Below, one piece after another: positions 6,439 through 12,482 of a DNA stretch of 12,482 nt. The stretch lies in contig JAEDEN010000050.1 of the NCBI GenBank assembly GCA_016293265.1, positions 1 through 12,482 of the forward strand, given 5' to 3'. The notes below the pieces were generated by a model. The model ran no database searches and was not told the DNA's origin. It saw nothing but the letters and a program-made list of their open reading frames with translations. Both the position numbers and the translations under genes were made by a program. Position 1 is the first letter of the stretch; each line of letters starts with the position of its first letter. Origin of the DNA: Oscillospiraceae bacterium. GTDB lineage: Bacteria > Bacillota > Clostridia > Oscillospirales > Oscillospiraceae.

Positions 6439-6716
6439 AGCGAAAGCCCTCGGTTCTGAATAAGAGCTGCTTTATTCTTAGCGGTATACCACCGTGTACC
6501 GGGAAGGAATGAAACCCAGCAAAAGCGCAAGGTGGTCTTGCGCTTTTGCTGGGTTTTATTTTCCTCCGGCGCGTTTGACGGAGCGCGTTCCGGGGTAAGT
6601 GGGGAACTCAGAAGGAACCTTGCGGCGTCGCCTGCGAGATGGGTGCCCGTCACATGCTTCCCCCAAGGAAAGCATGAGAAAATTTCGGGGCCCAAATTTG
6701 AAAAGGAGGATGTTTC
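6439..6716 (+). ncRNA. Structured leader, or small RNA plus leader, of the SLH cell-wall gene
   Basis: About 280 nt between the probable promoter and ATG 6717 hold no gene but several hairpins. They are GAATAA/TTATTC (6458-6477), the 20-bp hairpin with T-rich tail (6512-6560), GTTCC at 6588-6592 which can pair with GGAAC at 6602 or 6614, CATGCTTCC with GGAAAGCATG (6653-6676), and AAATTT/AAATTT around CGGGGCCC (6680-6699). ACCACC at 6488-6493 is complementary to GGTGGT at 6531-6536 around the loop of the 20-bp hairpin. The layout could be an attenuated leader, or a small RNA ending at about 6560 followed by a separate leader. I compared it from memory with the c-di-AMP, c-di-GMP and T-box motifs and found no convincing match. 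Confidence 0.4.
6512..6560 (+). terminator. Very stable hairpin with T-rich tail inside the SLH leader
   Basis: A perfect 20-bp stem (6512-6531 with 6537-6556) has a 5-nt loop GTGGT and is followed by TATTTT. The shape is that of an intrinsic terminator reading rightward. It sits downstream of the probable promoter at 6403 and 157 nt before the gene, so it either ends a short RNA, acts as an attenuator, or backs up the terminator at 6266. The left side is not T-rich on the opposite strand, so it is probably not a leftward terminator. Confidence 0.7.
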
Positions 6717-9700
6717 ATGAAAAAGAGAACCAGCGCACTGCTCCTTGCTCTGGTCATGCTCTTCTCCCTGATGGCCCCCATGGCCAACGCGGAAGAGATC
6801 GTGACTGCTGAAGCGGTTTATCTGGGCGTCAAGGACTACGGTCTCAAGAATAACGATGACGAGTCCACTTTTGAACATCGTTTCTTCATCAATGGTGAAG
6901 AGGCTGTTTACAAGGTTGACGGCGCCGATAACTACGCGCTCCAGAATGAACTGATGGAGGGCTACATCTACGACATCGCCGTGACCGATGGCGTGGTCAC
7001 CGATGTTGAGCTGCAGGACAAGGGCACCATCACCATGGGAACCGTCGAGGCCATCGGTGAGGGCACCATTACTGTGGACGGCCAGACCGTCACTGTCGGG
7101 GATGCACCCGTCTATGAGATCAAGACCCCTGTTGGCGGTGCTTCCGTCGAGCCCGCTAAGATCGCCGTTGGCGATACCGTTAAGGTCACTGAGAAGGCCA
7201 TCTACAAGGCCTTTGTTGCTGAAGAGTACACCGCTCCCGTCAGCGGCACTCCCGGCAAGAAGACCCTGAAGAACCTCCTGGCCACCGCTCTGGAGCCTGT
7301 GGGCACCACCCTGTATGTCTATGGCGGCTCCTGGGACTGGCAGGATGACAAGTCTTCCAACCAGTCCATGCACATTGGCCTGTCCCAGAGCTGGATCGAC
7401 TTCTTCCAGTCTCAGGACTCCAGCTATTACTATGGCCAAAACGACGATGATCCCGGCAAGAGCTACTACAGCAGCGACAGAGGCTGGAACCAGTATTACT
7501 ACGCCGGCGTTGACTGCTCCGGTTATATGGGCTGGATCCTCTACAACACCATGAACACCGAGGACTGCACCGTTGCTAAGCAGGAGAACGGCTTTGTCGG
7601 CTCCGCCAGAGGTCAGGCCAAGATGCTGGCCGACAAGGGCTGGGGCACCTTCACCAACAATCAGGAAGAGGTCCGCAGCACCTTCAAGACCGGCGATGTG
7701 TTCTCTATGAGCGGCCACGTTTGGATCTGCCTGGGTGTCTGCGACGACGGTTCCATCGTCTTCATGCACTCCACTCCCTCTGGCGCCAAGGATGGCTCCG
7801 GCGGCGAAGGCGGCGGCGCGCAGATCTCTGCCCTGGATCCCAAGGGCAGCAAGGACTGCGAGGCTTACCAGCTGGCTTCCTATTACATGAAGAAGTATTA
7901 TCCCCAGTGGAGCGAGCGTTATGACGCCGTTCTGCGCGACTATGAGAGCTACACCGCTACCGATCCCAATGGCAACGGCACCCGCCCGAACATCGGCAAG
8001 TTCTCCTGGAGCCTGGGCGAAACCGGCCTTCTGACCGATCCCGACGGCTATGCCACCATGACTCCCGCCGAGATCCTGGGTGATCTCTTCCATGATGATT
8101 TCCGGCCTGCCCTCAAGAGAGAGGCTGTTTACATCGGCGTCAAGGATTATGCTACTGCCGATGGCAGCAACAAGGATAACTTTAAGTACCGTTTCTTCGT
8201 GGATGGCCAGGAGAAGATCTTTACCATCAAAAACGATGATGTGTACTCCATCCAGAACCAGCTCCAGAATGGCTACATCTACAATATCGTTACGGAAGGT
8301 ACCGTGGTGACCGATGTTGAGCTGCTGGATAAGGGCAGCGACAAGGTGGTTATGGGTACCGTTACCGCCATCGGCGAGGGCACCATCACCGTTGGCGGTG
8401 AGGAAATCGCCGTTGACGGTCTGCCCGTCTGGGAGATCGAGTCCCCCACCCCCGCCAGCGGTGCCGTCATCACCGCTTCCGAGCTCGCCGTGGGCGATAC
8501 CGTGAAGGTCACCAAGAACGCCGTTTATAAGGCTTTCATCGCCGAGGACTACACCGCTCCCGTCAACGGCACTCCCGGCCAGACCACCCTGCGCAACTTC
8601 CTGGAAACCGCTCTGACCCCCGTTGGTACTGCCCTGTACGTCTACGGCGGTTCCTGGGATTGGCAGGATGATGTTTCCTCCAACCAGGCCATGACCATCG
8701 GCATCCCCCAGAGCTGGATCGACTTCTTCCAGTCTCAGGATGCCAGCTATACCTACAGCGCGAAGGATGAGACAGGTGAGGATGACCTGGCCAATTCCTA
8801 CTACTGGCGCGGCTACAACGAGTATTACTGGGCCGGTGTGGACTGCTCCGCCTATGTGGGCTGGGTCATCTACAACACCATGAATACCAAGAGCGCCACT
8901 GTTTCCGAGTCCAAGGGCTATGTGGGCTCCGCCACCGGTCAGGCCAAACGCTTCGCCGGTGAAGGCTGGGGCACCATGGATATGGGCGAGGTCCTGATGG
9001 ATGAAACTACCGGCAAGCCTTGGGTGGATGAGGACGGCGATGGCCGCCGCGTCTACAACAACAGCGAATTCAAGGTTGGCGACATTTTCTCCATGAACGG
9101 CCACGTCTGGATCTGCCTGGGCACCTGCGAGGACGGCTCCATCGTCTTCACCCACTCCACTCCCTCTGAGAACGACGGCGCCGGCATCCAGATCAGCGCC
9201 ATTGGCCCCAATAAGGAGTGCGAGGCTTACAAGCTGGCTTCCTACTACATGGAGAAGTTCTATCCCCAGTGGGGCGAGCGCTATGACGCTCTGCTGAAGA
9301 GCTTCGACAGCTATACCAAGGTGTACTACAACACCGCCGGCAAGTTCTCCTGGACTCTGGACGGCACCGGTGCGCTGACTGACCCCGACGGCTTCGCCGA
9401 TATGAAGCCCGCCCAGATCCTGGCTTATATCTTTGGTGAGGAGAATCTGGTTCAGACCCACCAGGCTGTCTATGTTGGTGTCAACGACTATGCCAACGCC
9501 AAGGGCAGCAACAAGAATAACTTCATGTATCGCTTCAACATCGACGGTGTGGAGTCCCTCTTCACCATTGAAAACGACGATGTCTATTCCATCCAGAACC
9601 AGCTCCAGCACGGCTACATCTATAACATCACCACCACCAACGGCGTCATTACCGACGTTGAGCTGCTGGATAAGGGCCACGAGAATGTGGTAATGGGCAC

Positions 9701-11369
9701 TGTTAACAGCATCACCCAGAAGGCGATCACCATCGACGGCACGGAGTACGCCATCGCCGAGGGCGCCAAGACCTGGAAGATCGAGTCTCCCACCCCCGCC
9801 TCCGGCGCTGTTGTCACCGCCGGCGAGGCCGCTAAGAAGGATACCGTCAAGGTTATCCTGAACGACAAGGGTGAGGCTGCTTCCATCTATGTCGCTTTCG
9901 TCGCGGAGAAGTACACCGCTCCCGTCAACGGTACCCCCGGCGAGAAGACCCTGAAGAACTTCATTGAGACCGCTCTGACCCCCGTTGGTACTGCCCTGTA
10001 CGTCTACGGCGGTTCCTGGGATTGGCAGGATGATGTTTCCTCCAACCAGGCCATGACCATCGGCATCCCCCAGAGCTGGATCGACTTCTTCCAGTCTCAG
10101 GATGCCAGCTATACCTACAGCGCGAAGGATGAGACAGGTGAGGATGACCTGGCCAATTCCTACTACTGGCGCGGCTACAACGAGTATTACTGGGCCGGTG
10201 TGGACTGCTCCGCCTATGTGGGCTGGGTCATCTACAACACCATGAATACCAAGAGCGCCACTGTTTCCGAGTCCAAGGGCTATGTGGGCTCCGCCACCGG
10301 TCAGGCCAAACGCTTCGCCGGTGAAGGCTGGGGCACCATGGATATGGGCGAGGTCCTGATGGATGAAACTACCGGCAAGCCTTGGGTGGATGAGGACGGC
10401 GATGGCCGCCGCGTCTACAACAACAGCGAATTCAAGGTTGGCGACATTTTCTCCATGAACGGCCACGTCTGGATCTGCCTGGGCACCTGCGAGGACGGCT
10501 CCATCGTCTTCACCCACTCCACTCCCTCTGAGAACGACGGCGCCGGCATCCAGATCAGCGCCATTGGCCCCAATAAGGAGTGCGAGGCTTACAAGCTGGC
10601 TTCCTACTACATGGAGAAGTTCTATCCCCAGTGGGGCGAGCGCTATGACGCTCTGCTGAAGAGCTTCGACAGCTATACCAAGGTGTACTACAACACCGCC
10701 GGCAAGTTCTCCTGGACTCTGGACGGCACCGGTGCGCTGACTGACCCCGACGGCTTCGCCGATATGAAGCCCGCCCAGATCCTCTCCCAGGTGTTCGATG
10801 ACAAGGGCCCCGCTGCGCCTGGCGACTCTGCCTCCAGGCCCTCTGTCAACACCGGCGCCGACAAGAGCGAGCCCGAGGTGAGCAAGCCCACCTACACCGA
10901 CGTTCCCGCCACCCACTGGGCTTATGAGGCCGTCGAGGCCGTTACCAAGGCAGGCCTGTTCAACGGCACCAGCGCCACCACCTTCTCCCCCGAGATGGAT
11001 ACCACCCGCGGCCAGCTGATGACCGTTCTGGCCCGTCTCTCCGGCGCTGACACCTCCGGCGACGCCATCGCCAAGGGTGTTGCCTGGGCGGTGGCCAACG
11101 GCGTGTCCGACGGCACCAACCCAGGTGAGAAGATCACCCGCGAGCAGCTGGTCACCATGCTGTACCGCTACAGCGGCAAGCCCGCCGTCACCGGCGACCT
11201 GTCCGCTTACACCGATGCGGCTTCTGTCAGCGACTGGGCAAAGGACGCCATGACCTGGGCTGTGAACAACGGCATCGTCAAGGGCATGACCGAGACCACC
11301 CTGGTCCCCGGCGCCTACGCCACCCGCGCTCAGATCGCCACCATCATGCAGCGCTTCAGCGGCCTGTAA
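6717..11369 (+). CDS. Secreted three-module NlpC/P60-like wall hydrolase with SLH anchor
   Basis: A 1550-residue exported protein, likely a peptidoglycan endopeptidase held on the cell wall. A signal peptide (KKR, hydrophobic core, probable cleavage after ANA at about residue 26) leads three modules starting near residues 33, 470 and 917. Each has a beta-rich domain of about 140 residues that I do not recognise, then a domain resembling NlpC/P60 (C40) peptidases. Proposed catalytic residues are Cys267/His334/His351, Cys710/His796/His813 and Cys1164/His1250/His1267, in motifs VDCS(G/A)Y, GHVWICLG and HSTPS. Modules 2 and 3 carry an insert with DEDGDG before the His motif that module 1 lacks. 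Three SLH repeats close the protein (from Tyr1393; the middle one is short). AAGGAGG at 6703-6709 lies 7 nt before ATG. The peptidase call rests on motifs; activity and specificity are inferred. Confidence 0.85.
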   Translation: MKKRTSALLLALVMLFSLMAPMANAEEIVTAEAVYLGVKDYGLKNNDDESTFEHRFFINGEEAVYKVDGADNYALQNELMEGYIYDIAVTDGVVTDVELQDKGTITMGTVEAIGEGTITVDGQTVTVGDAPVYEIKTPVGGASVEPAKIAVGDTVKVTEKAIYKAFVAEEYTAPVSGTPGKKTLKNLLATALEPVGTTLYVYGGSWDWQDDKSSNQSMHIGLSQSWIDFFQSQDSSYYYGQNDDDPGKSYYSSDRGWNQYYYAGVDCSGYMGWILYNTMNTEDCTVAKQENGFVGSARGQAKMLADKGWGTFTNNQEEVRSTFKTGDVFSMSGHVWICLGVCDDGSIVFMHSTPSGAKDGSGGEGGGAQISALDPKGSKDCEAYQLASYYMKKYYPQWSERYDAVLRDYESYTATDPNGNGTRPNIGKFSWSLGETGLLTDPDGYATMTPAEILGDLFHDDFRPALKREAVYIGVKDYATADGSNKDNFKYRFFVDGQEKIFTIKNDDVYSIQNQLQNGYIYNIVTEGTVVTDVELLDKGSDKVVMGTVTAIGEGTITVGGEEIAVDGLPVWEIESPTPASGAVITASELAVGDTVKVTKNAVYKAFIAEDYTAPVNGTPGQTTLRNFLETALTPVGTALYVYGGSWDWQDDVSSNQAMTIGIPQSWIDFFQSQDASYTYSAKDETGEDDLANSYYWRGYNEYYWAGVDCSAYVGWVIYNTMNTKSATVSESKGYVGSATGQAKRFAGEGWGTMDMGEVLMDETTGKPWVDEDGDGRRVYNNSEFKVGDIFSMNGHVWICLGTCEDGSIVFTHSTPSENDGAGIQISAIGPNKECEAYKLASYYMEKFYPQWGERYDALLKSFDSYTKVYYNTAGKFSWTLDGTGALTDPDGFADMKPAQILAYIFGEENLVQTHQAVYVGVNDYANAKGSNKNNFMYRFNIDGVESLFTIENDDVYSIQNQLQHGYIYNITTTNGVITDVELLDKGHENVVMGTVNSITQKAITIDGTEYAIAEGAKTWKIESPTPASGAVVTAGEAAKKDTVKVILNDKGEAASIYVAFVAEKYTAPVNGTPGEKTLKNFIETALTPVGTALYVYGGSWDWQDDVSSNQAMTIGIPQSWIDFFQSQDASYTYSAKDETGEDDLANSYYWRGYNEYYWAGVDCSAYVGWVIYNTMNTKSATVSESKGYVGSATGQAKRFAGEGWGTMDMGEVLMDETTGKPWVDEDGDGRRVYNNSEFKVGDIFSMNGHVWICLGTCEDGSIVFTHSTPSENDGAGIQISAIGPNKECEAYKLASYYMEKFYPQWGERYDALLKSFDSYTKVYYNTAGKFSWTLDGTGALTDPDGFADMKPAQILSQVFDDKGPAAPGDSASRPSVNTGADKSEPEVSKPTYTDVPATHWAYEAVEAVTKAGLFNGTSATTFSPEMDTTRGQLMTVLARLSGADTSGDAIAKGVAWAVANGVSDGTNPGEKITREQLVTMLYRYSGKPAVTGDLSAYTDAASVSDWAKDAMTWAVNNGIVKGMTETTLVPGAYATRAQIATIMQRFSGL
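6813..8114 (+). repeat. Module 1 of the SLH protein (beta domain plus NlpC/P60-like)
   Basis: Residues 33 to about 466. It begins AVYLGVKDY and is the most diverged copy. It has DCSGY at the proposed nucleophile, where modules 2 and 3 have DCSAY, lacks the DEDGDG insert, and has a Gly-rich stretch (about 356-364) in place of the END sequence of the other copies. Confidence 0.8.
8124..9461 (+). repeat. Module 2 of the SLH protein
   Basis: Residues 470 to about 915, beginning AVYIGVKDYA. The peptidase half is identical in DNA to that of module 3; the beta-rich half is clearly similar but diverged. Confidence 0.8.
8607..9421 (+). repeat. 815-bp perfect direct repeat, copy A (module 2)
   Basis: Line-by-line comparison shows no mismatch to 9969-10783, at a constant offset of 1362 bp (454 codons). 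It covers residues 631-902, essentially the NlpC/P60-like domain. Confidence 0.93.
9465..10790 (+). repeat. Module 3 of the SLH protein
   Basis: Residues 917 to about 1358, beginning AVYVGVNDYA. Its beta-rich half has a few extra residues (LNDKGEAAS, near residue 1050) relative to module 2. A Pro/Ser/Gly-rich linker of about 35 residues then joins it to the SLH repeats. Confidence 0.8.
9969..10783 (+). repeat. 815-bp perfect direct repeat, copy B (module 3)
   Basis: Identical by eye to 8607-9421, including synonymous positions. It covers residues 1085-1356. Flanking sequence diverges at once on both sides. Confidence 0.93.
10893..11366 (+). other. Three SLH repeats (cell-wall anchoring)
   Basis: Residues 1393-1550. 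SLH1 runs from YTDVPATHWAYEAVEAV through FNGTSATTFSPEMDTTRGQL. SLH2 (about 1445-1488) has the WAVANGVSDG and ITREQLVTMLYRYSG parts but lacks a clear FxDV-type opening. SLH3 runs from AYTDAASVSDWAKDAMTWAV to ATRAQIATIMQRFSG at the C-terminus. SLH triplets bind pyruvylated secondary wall polymers, which places the enzyme on the cell surface. Confidence 0.9.
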
Positions 11370-11407
11370 GATCAGCGGCTGAGAAGGTAAAACATCCATA
11401 AGCGGTT

Positions 11408-11441
11408 CCACCCCCGGGAGCGATCCCGGGGGTGGTTTTTT
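11408..11441 (+). terminator. Rho-independent terminator after the SLH gene
   Basis: A perfect 12-bp GC-rich stem (11408-11419 with 11424-11435) is capped by a GCGA loop of the GNRA type and followed by TTTTTT (11436-11441). It starts 38 nt after the stop. Confidence 0.95.
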
Positions 11442-11515
11442 GTGCTTTTGAGGGAATCGTTACAAATTTGTTCCTTTTCGTCACCAAATCGAGATGAATC
11501 TTTTGGAAAAATCCT

Positions 11516-11541
11516 GTTTACTAAAATCAAAGGCGGGGAAA
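11516..11541 (+). promoter_or_regulatory. Weak candidate promoter for the small membrane gene
   Basis: TAAAAT at 11522-11527 resembles a sigma-A -10 box but has no good -35 at 17-18 bp. The same stretch contains GTTTAC (11516-11521) and GGGAAA (11536-11541) 14 bp apart, which loosely resembles promoters of the sigma-B/sigma-F group. Neither reading is strong. Confidence 0.2.
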
Positions 11542-11644
11542 GGACGGCAGGATGGCCCCAAGATCCGGAAAGACCGGCTGCAAGATCCTTCCGCGCCTAT
11601 GTGACAGAAGGTTCCCCACCGCTTTGATGAAAAGGAGGTCGCCT

Positions 11645-12007
11645 ATGAAACGCAAAAATCTTTTTACAGTGCTTGGCTTTGCGGTGCCGCTGGTGTTGGT
11701 CGCCCTGCTGATCCTGCTTTGGCGGCTGCCCCTTCGGCGCACGGATGGCTGGGAGATGAGGTATTTCCTGCTGGCTGTGGTACTGGCCTATCCCGCCCTG
11801 TCTGTTTTCTGCGGCATCGCGGGGGTGGTAAGCGGATTTTCCGGCAAATGGCTGGCAGTGCCCTTCACAGCCCTTTTGGGCGTGGTGCTGGCCCTGGGAC
11901 TCCATTTCCCTGTCTCCAACGGGCTGATTTTCGGCTTTTGGGGCGCGGTGGTGGCCCTGATCGCCCTGCGGATGGCGGCTATGATGCGGCGGGAGGGCCG
12001 CTGGTAA
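11645..12007 (+). CDS. Small four-helix membrane protein of unknown function
   Basis: A 120-residue hydrophobic protein that I do not recognise. Four membrane helices are likely at about 6-27, 40-63, 68-88 and 92-112. The N-terminus is basic (KRK), an RRTDGWE loop follows helix 1, and the C-terminus is basic (MMRREGRW), so both ends are probably cytoplasmic. AAGGAGG at 11632-11638 lies 6 nt before ATG 11645. The frame is open back to 11552, but that stretch has no ribosome binding site and is not hydrophobic. The gene stands alone between two terminators and ends 60 nt before the hairpin at 12068. Nothing in its sequence or context gives a function. Confidence 0.75.
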   Translation: MKRKNLFTVLGFAVPLVLVALLILLWRLPLRRTDGWEMRYFLLAVVLAYPALSVFCGIAGVVSGFSGKWLAVPFTALLGVVLALGLHFPVSNGLIFGFWGAVVALIALRMAAMMRREGRW

Positions 12008-12067
12008 CGGTTGATAAAATAAAAATGACCCGGACGGTGTCCCAATGTCATTAAGTTAAGCTAAAAA

Positions 12068-12125
12068 AGTCAGCCGTTAAGGGATGAAACCGAGTGTTTC
12101 TTCCTTAACGGCTGGCTCATTTTTA
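12068..12125 (+). terminator. Large hairpin terminator downstream of the small membrane gene
   Basis: A 15-bp stem with one G-U pair (12068-12082 with 12103-12117) encloses a second 5-bp stem, GAAAC/GTTTC (12086-12090 with 12096-12100), around a CGAGT loop. A CATTTTTAT tract follows on the right and AAAAAA precedes on the left (12063-12068), so it could stop transcription from either side. The two-tier stem is larger than the other terminators in this window and may instead belong to a repeat element. Confidence 0.65.
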
Positions 12126-12346
12126 TACTAGCGACTTTAGTTAAGCAGCAGTTTTGATTTTTTTGCTACAGCTCTTTCCACATATCCACATTTTCTGTTT
12201 TGATGTATGCCCTAAACTAAACGCGTAGTGACAAGACCAGCGCGACCTGCGGGTAAAGGGATTCCCCGGTTTTGTATACCGGATAGCCGCTTGAAAAAAT
12301 GAGGGGGGTGTGGGTATTGACTTCCGCCCCCTCGGCATATTTATTT

Positions 12347-12388
12347 CTGAAAATGCCTGTTTTCGGCGCTCAAAACAAGGCTTTTCAG
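12347..12388. repeat. Long imperfect hairpin near the right edge
   Basis: CTGAAAA pairs with TTTTCAG, GCC with GGC, and TGTTTT with AAAACA (12347-12363 with 12372-12388). There is one bulged base on each side and a loop of 8 nt. An A-rich run follows rather than Ts, so on the plus strand it is not a typical terminator. On the minus strand T-rich sequence would follow (AAATA to its left). Confidence 0.5.
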
Positions 12389-12482
12389 AAAAAGAAATGT
12401 CACTCTAACTTAACAGGGCATGAAAAACGCCGTGATAGGTAATGATGAACGGCAAATCTCAACAAGTCGTGCAAATACAGCA

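Larger units (their letters stand above)
12051..12413. repeat. Inverted TTAAGTTA words flanking the hairpin-rich segment
   Basis: TTAAGTTA at 12051-12058 has its inverse TAACTTAA at 12406-12413. Each is preceded on the plus strand by ATGTCA (12045-12050 and 12397-12402). AGTTAAGC occurs at 12054-12061 and again at 12139-12146. The arms are short (8 bp), so they may be chance or the decayed ends of a small element. Confidence 0.25.
12008..12482. other. Non-coding, hairpin-rich segment; possible mobile-element edge
   Basis: No gene is supported in these 475 bp. The base composition is visibly richer in A and T than the rest. It holds the hairpin at 12068-12117, a GAGGGGG/CCCCCTC dyad (12301-12307 with 12327-12333), a long imperfect hairpin (12347-12388), and repeated TTAAGTTA-type words in both orientations. 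A 65-codon minus-strand frame (12141-12338) has no ribosome binding site or recognisable motif. The mixture suggests the end or remnant of an insertion sequence or a small non-autonomous element, but I cannot name a family. Confidence 0.4.

Noticed and set aside
6439..6716. c-di-AMP (ydaO), c-di-GMP or T-box riboswitch in the SLH leader
   Set aside because: The gene type and structured leader made this tempting, but the conserved core sequences I remember for these families are not present in the right order. A covariance search would settle it.
6342..11411. A 1689-codon open frame on the minus strand across the whole SLH gene
   Set aside because: It mirrors the repeats of the plus-strand gene, has no ribosome binding site or recognisable domain, and arises because GC-rich codon use in the real gene leaves few stops on the opposite strand. 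The plus-strand product has a signal peptide, catalytic motifs and SLH repeats.
11552..11644. N-terminal extension of the small membrane protein
   Set aside because: No ribosome binding site at 11552, whereas AAGGAGG precedes ATG 11645, after which the first membrane helix begins.
12141..12338. A 65-codon minus-strand frame at the right edge
   Set aside because: No ribosome binding site, no recognisable domain, and it overlaps dyads; at most a piece of a decayed gene.
1..12482. CRISPR array, tRNA, rRNA or replication origin
   Set aside because: No short regularly spaced repeats, tRNA-like T-loop sequence, rRNA segment or DnaA-box cluster was seen.

Overview
The window looks like chromosomal DNA from a GC-rich gut-type member of class Clostridia, probably an Oscillospiraceae relative. 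This rests on the six-gene Rnf operon in the clostridial order C-D-G-E-A-B, strong AGGAGG ribosome binding sites before every gene, a secreted NlpC/P60 plus SLH cell-wall protein, and GC-biased codon use. The assignment is inference; no rRNA or other marker gene is present.

Layout: (1) 1-295, intergenic, with a good sigma-A promoter (159-187) and small dyads just upstream of it. (2) 296-5421, rnfCDGEAB on the plus strand, closed by a perfect terminator hairpin (5431-5462). The encoded membrane complex carries electrons from reduced ferredoxin to NAD+ and pumps Na+ or H+. (3) 5603-6235, a monocistronic regulator with its own promoter and terminator. It combines a GntR-type winged helix, a coiled coil and a TrkA_C/RCK_C domain, the layout of the c-di-AMP-sensing regulator BusR. 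(4) 6236-6716, a long non-coding stretch with a promoter, a very stable 20-bp hairpin followed by a T-rich tail, and further hairpins leading to the next ribosome binding site. (5) 6717-11369, a 1550-residue secreted protein with three tandem modules, each an uncharacterised beta-rich domain plus an NlpC/P60-like peptidase domain, then three SLH repeats. Modules 2 and 3 share an 815-bp stretch that is identical by eye. A perfect 12-bp terminator follows. (6) 11645-12007, a small four-helix membrane protein of unknown function. (7) 12008-12482, a hairpin-rich segment that reads like a terminator followed by the edge or remnant of a mobile or repetitive element; no gene is convincing there.

Functional links: the Rnf operon is the energy-conserving core of a fermentative anaerobe. 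The regulator, if it senses c-di-AMP as its architecture suggests, would belong to osmolyte or potassium control. The SLH protein acts at the cell wall. c-di-AMP connects turgor and wall metabolism in Firmicutes, but a regulatory link among these neighbours is only a hypothesis. The most unusual items are the triple-module wall hydrolase with its recently homogenised repeat and the structured RNA segment in front of it.
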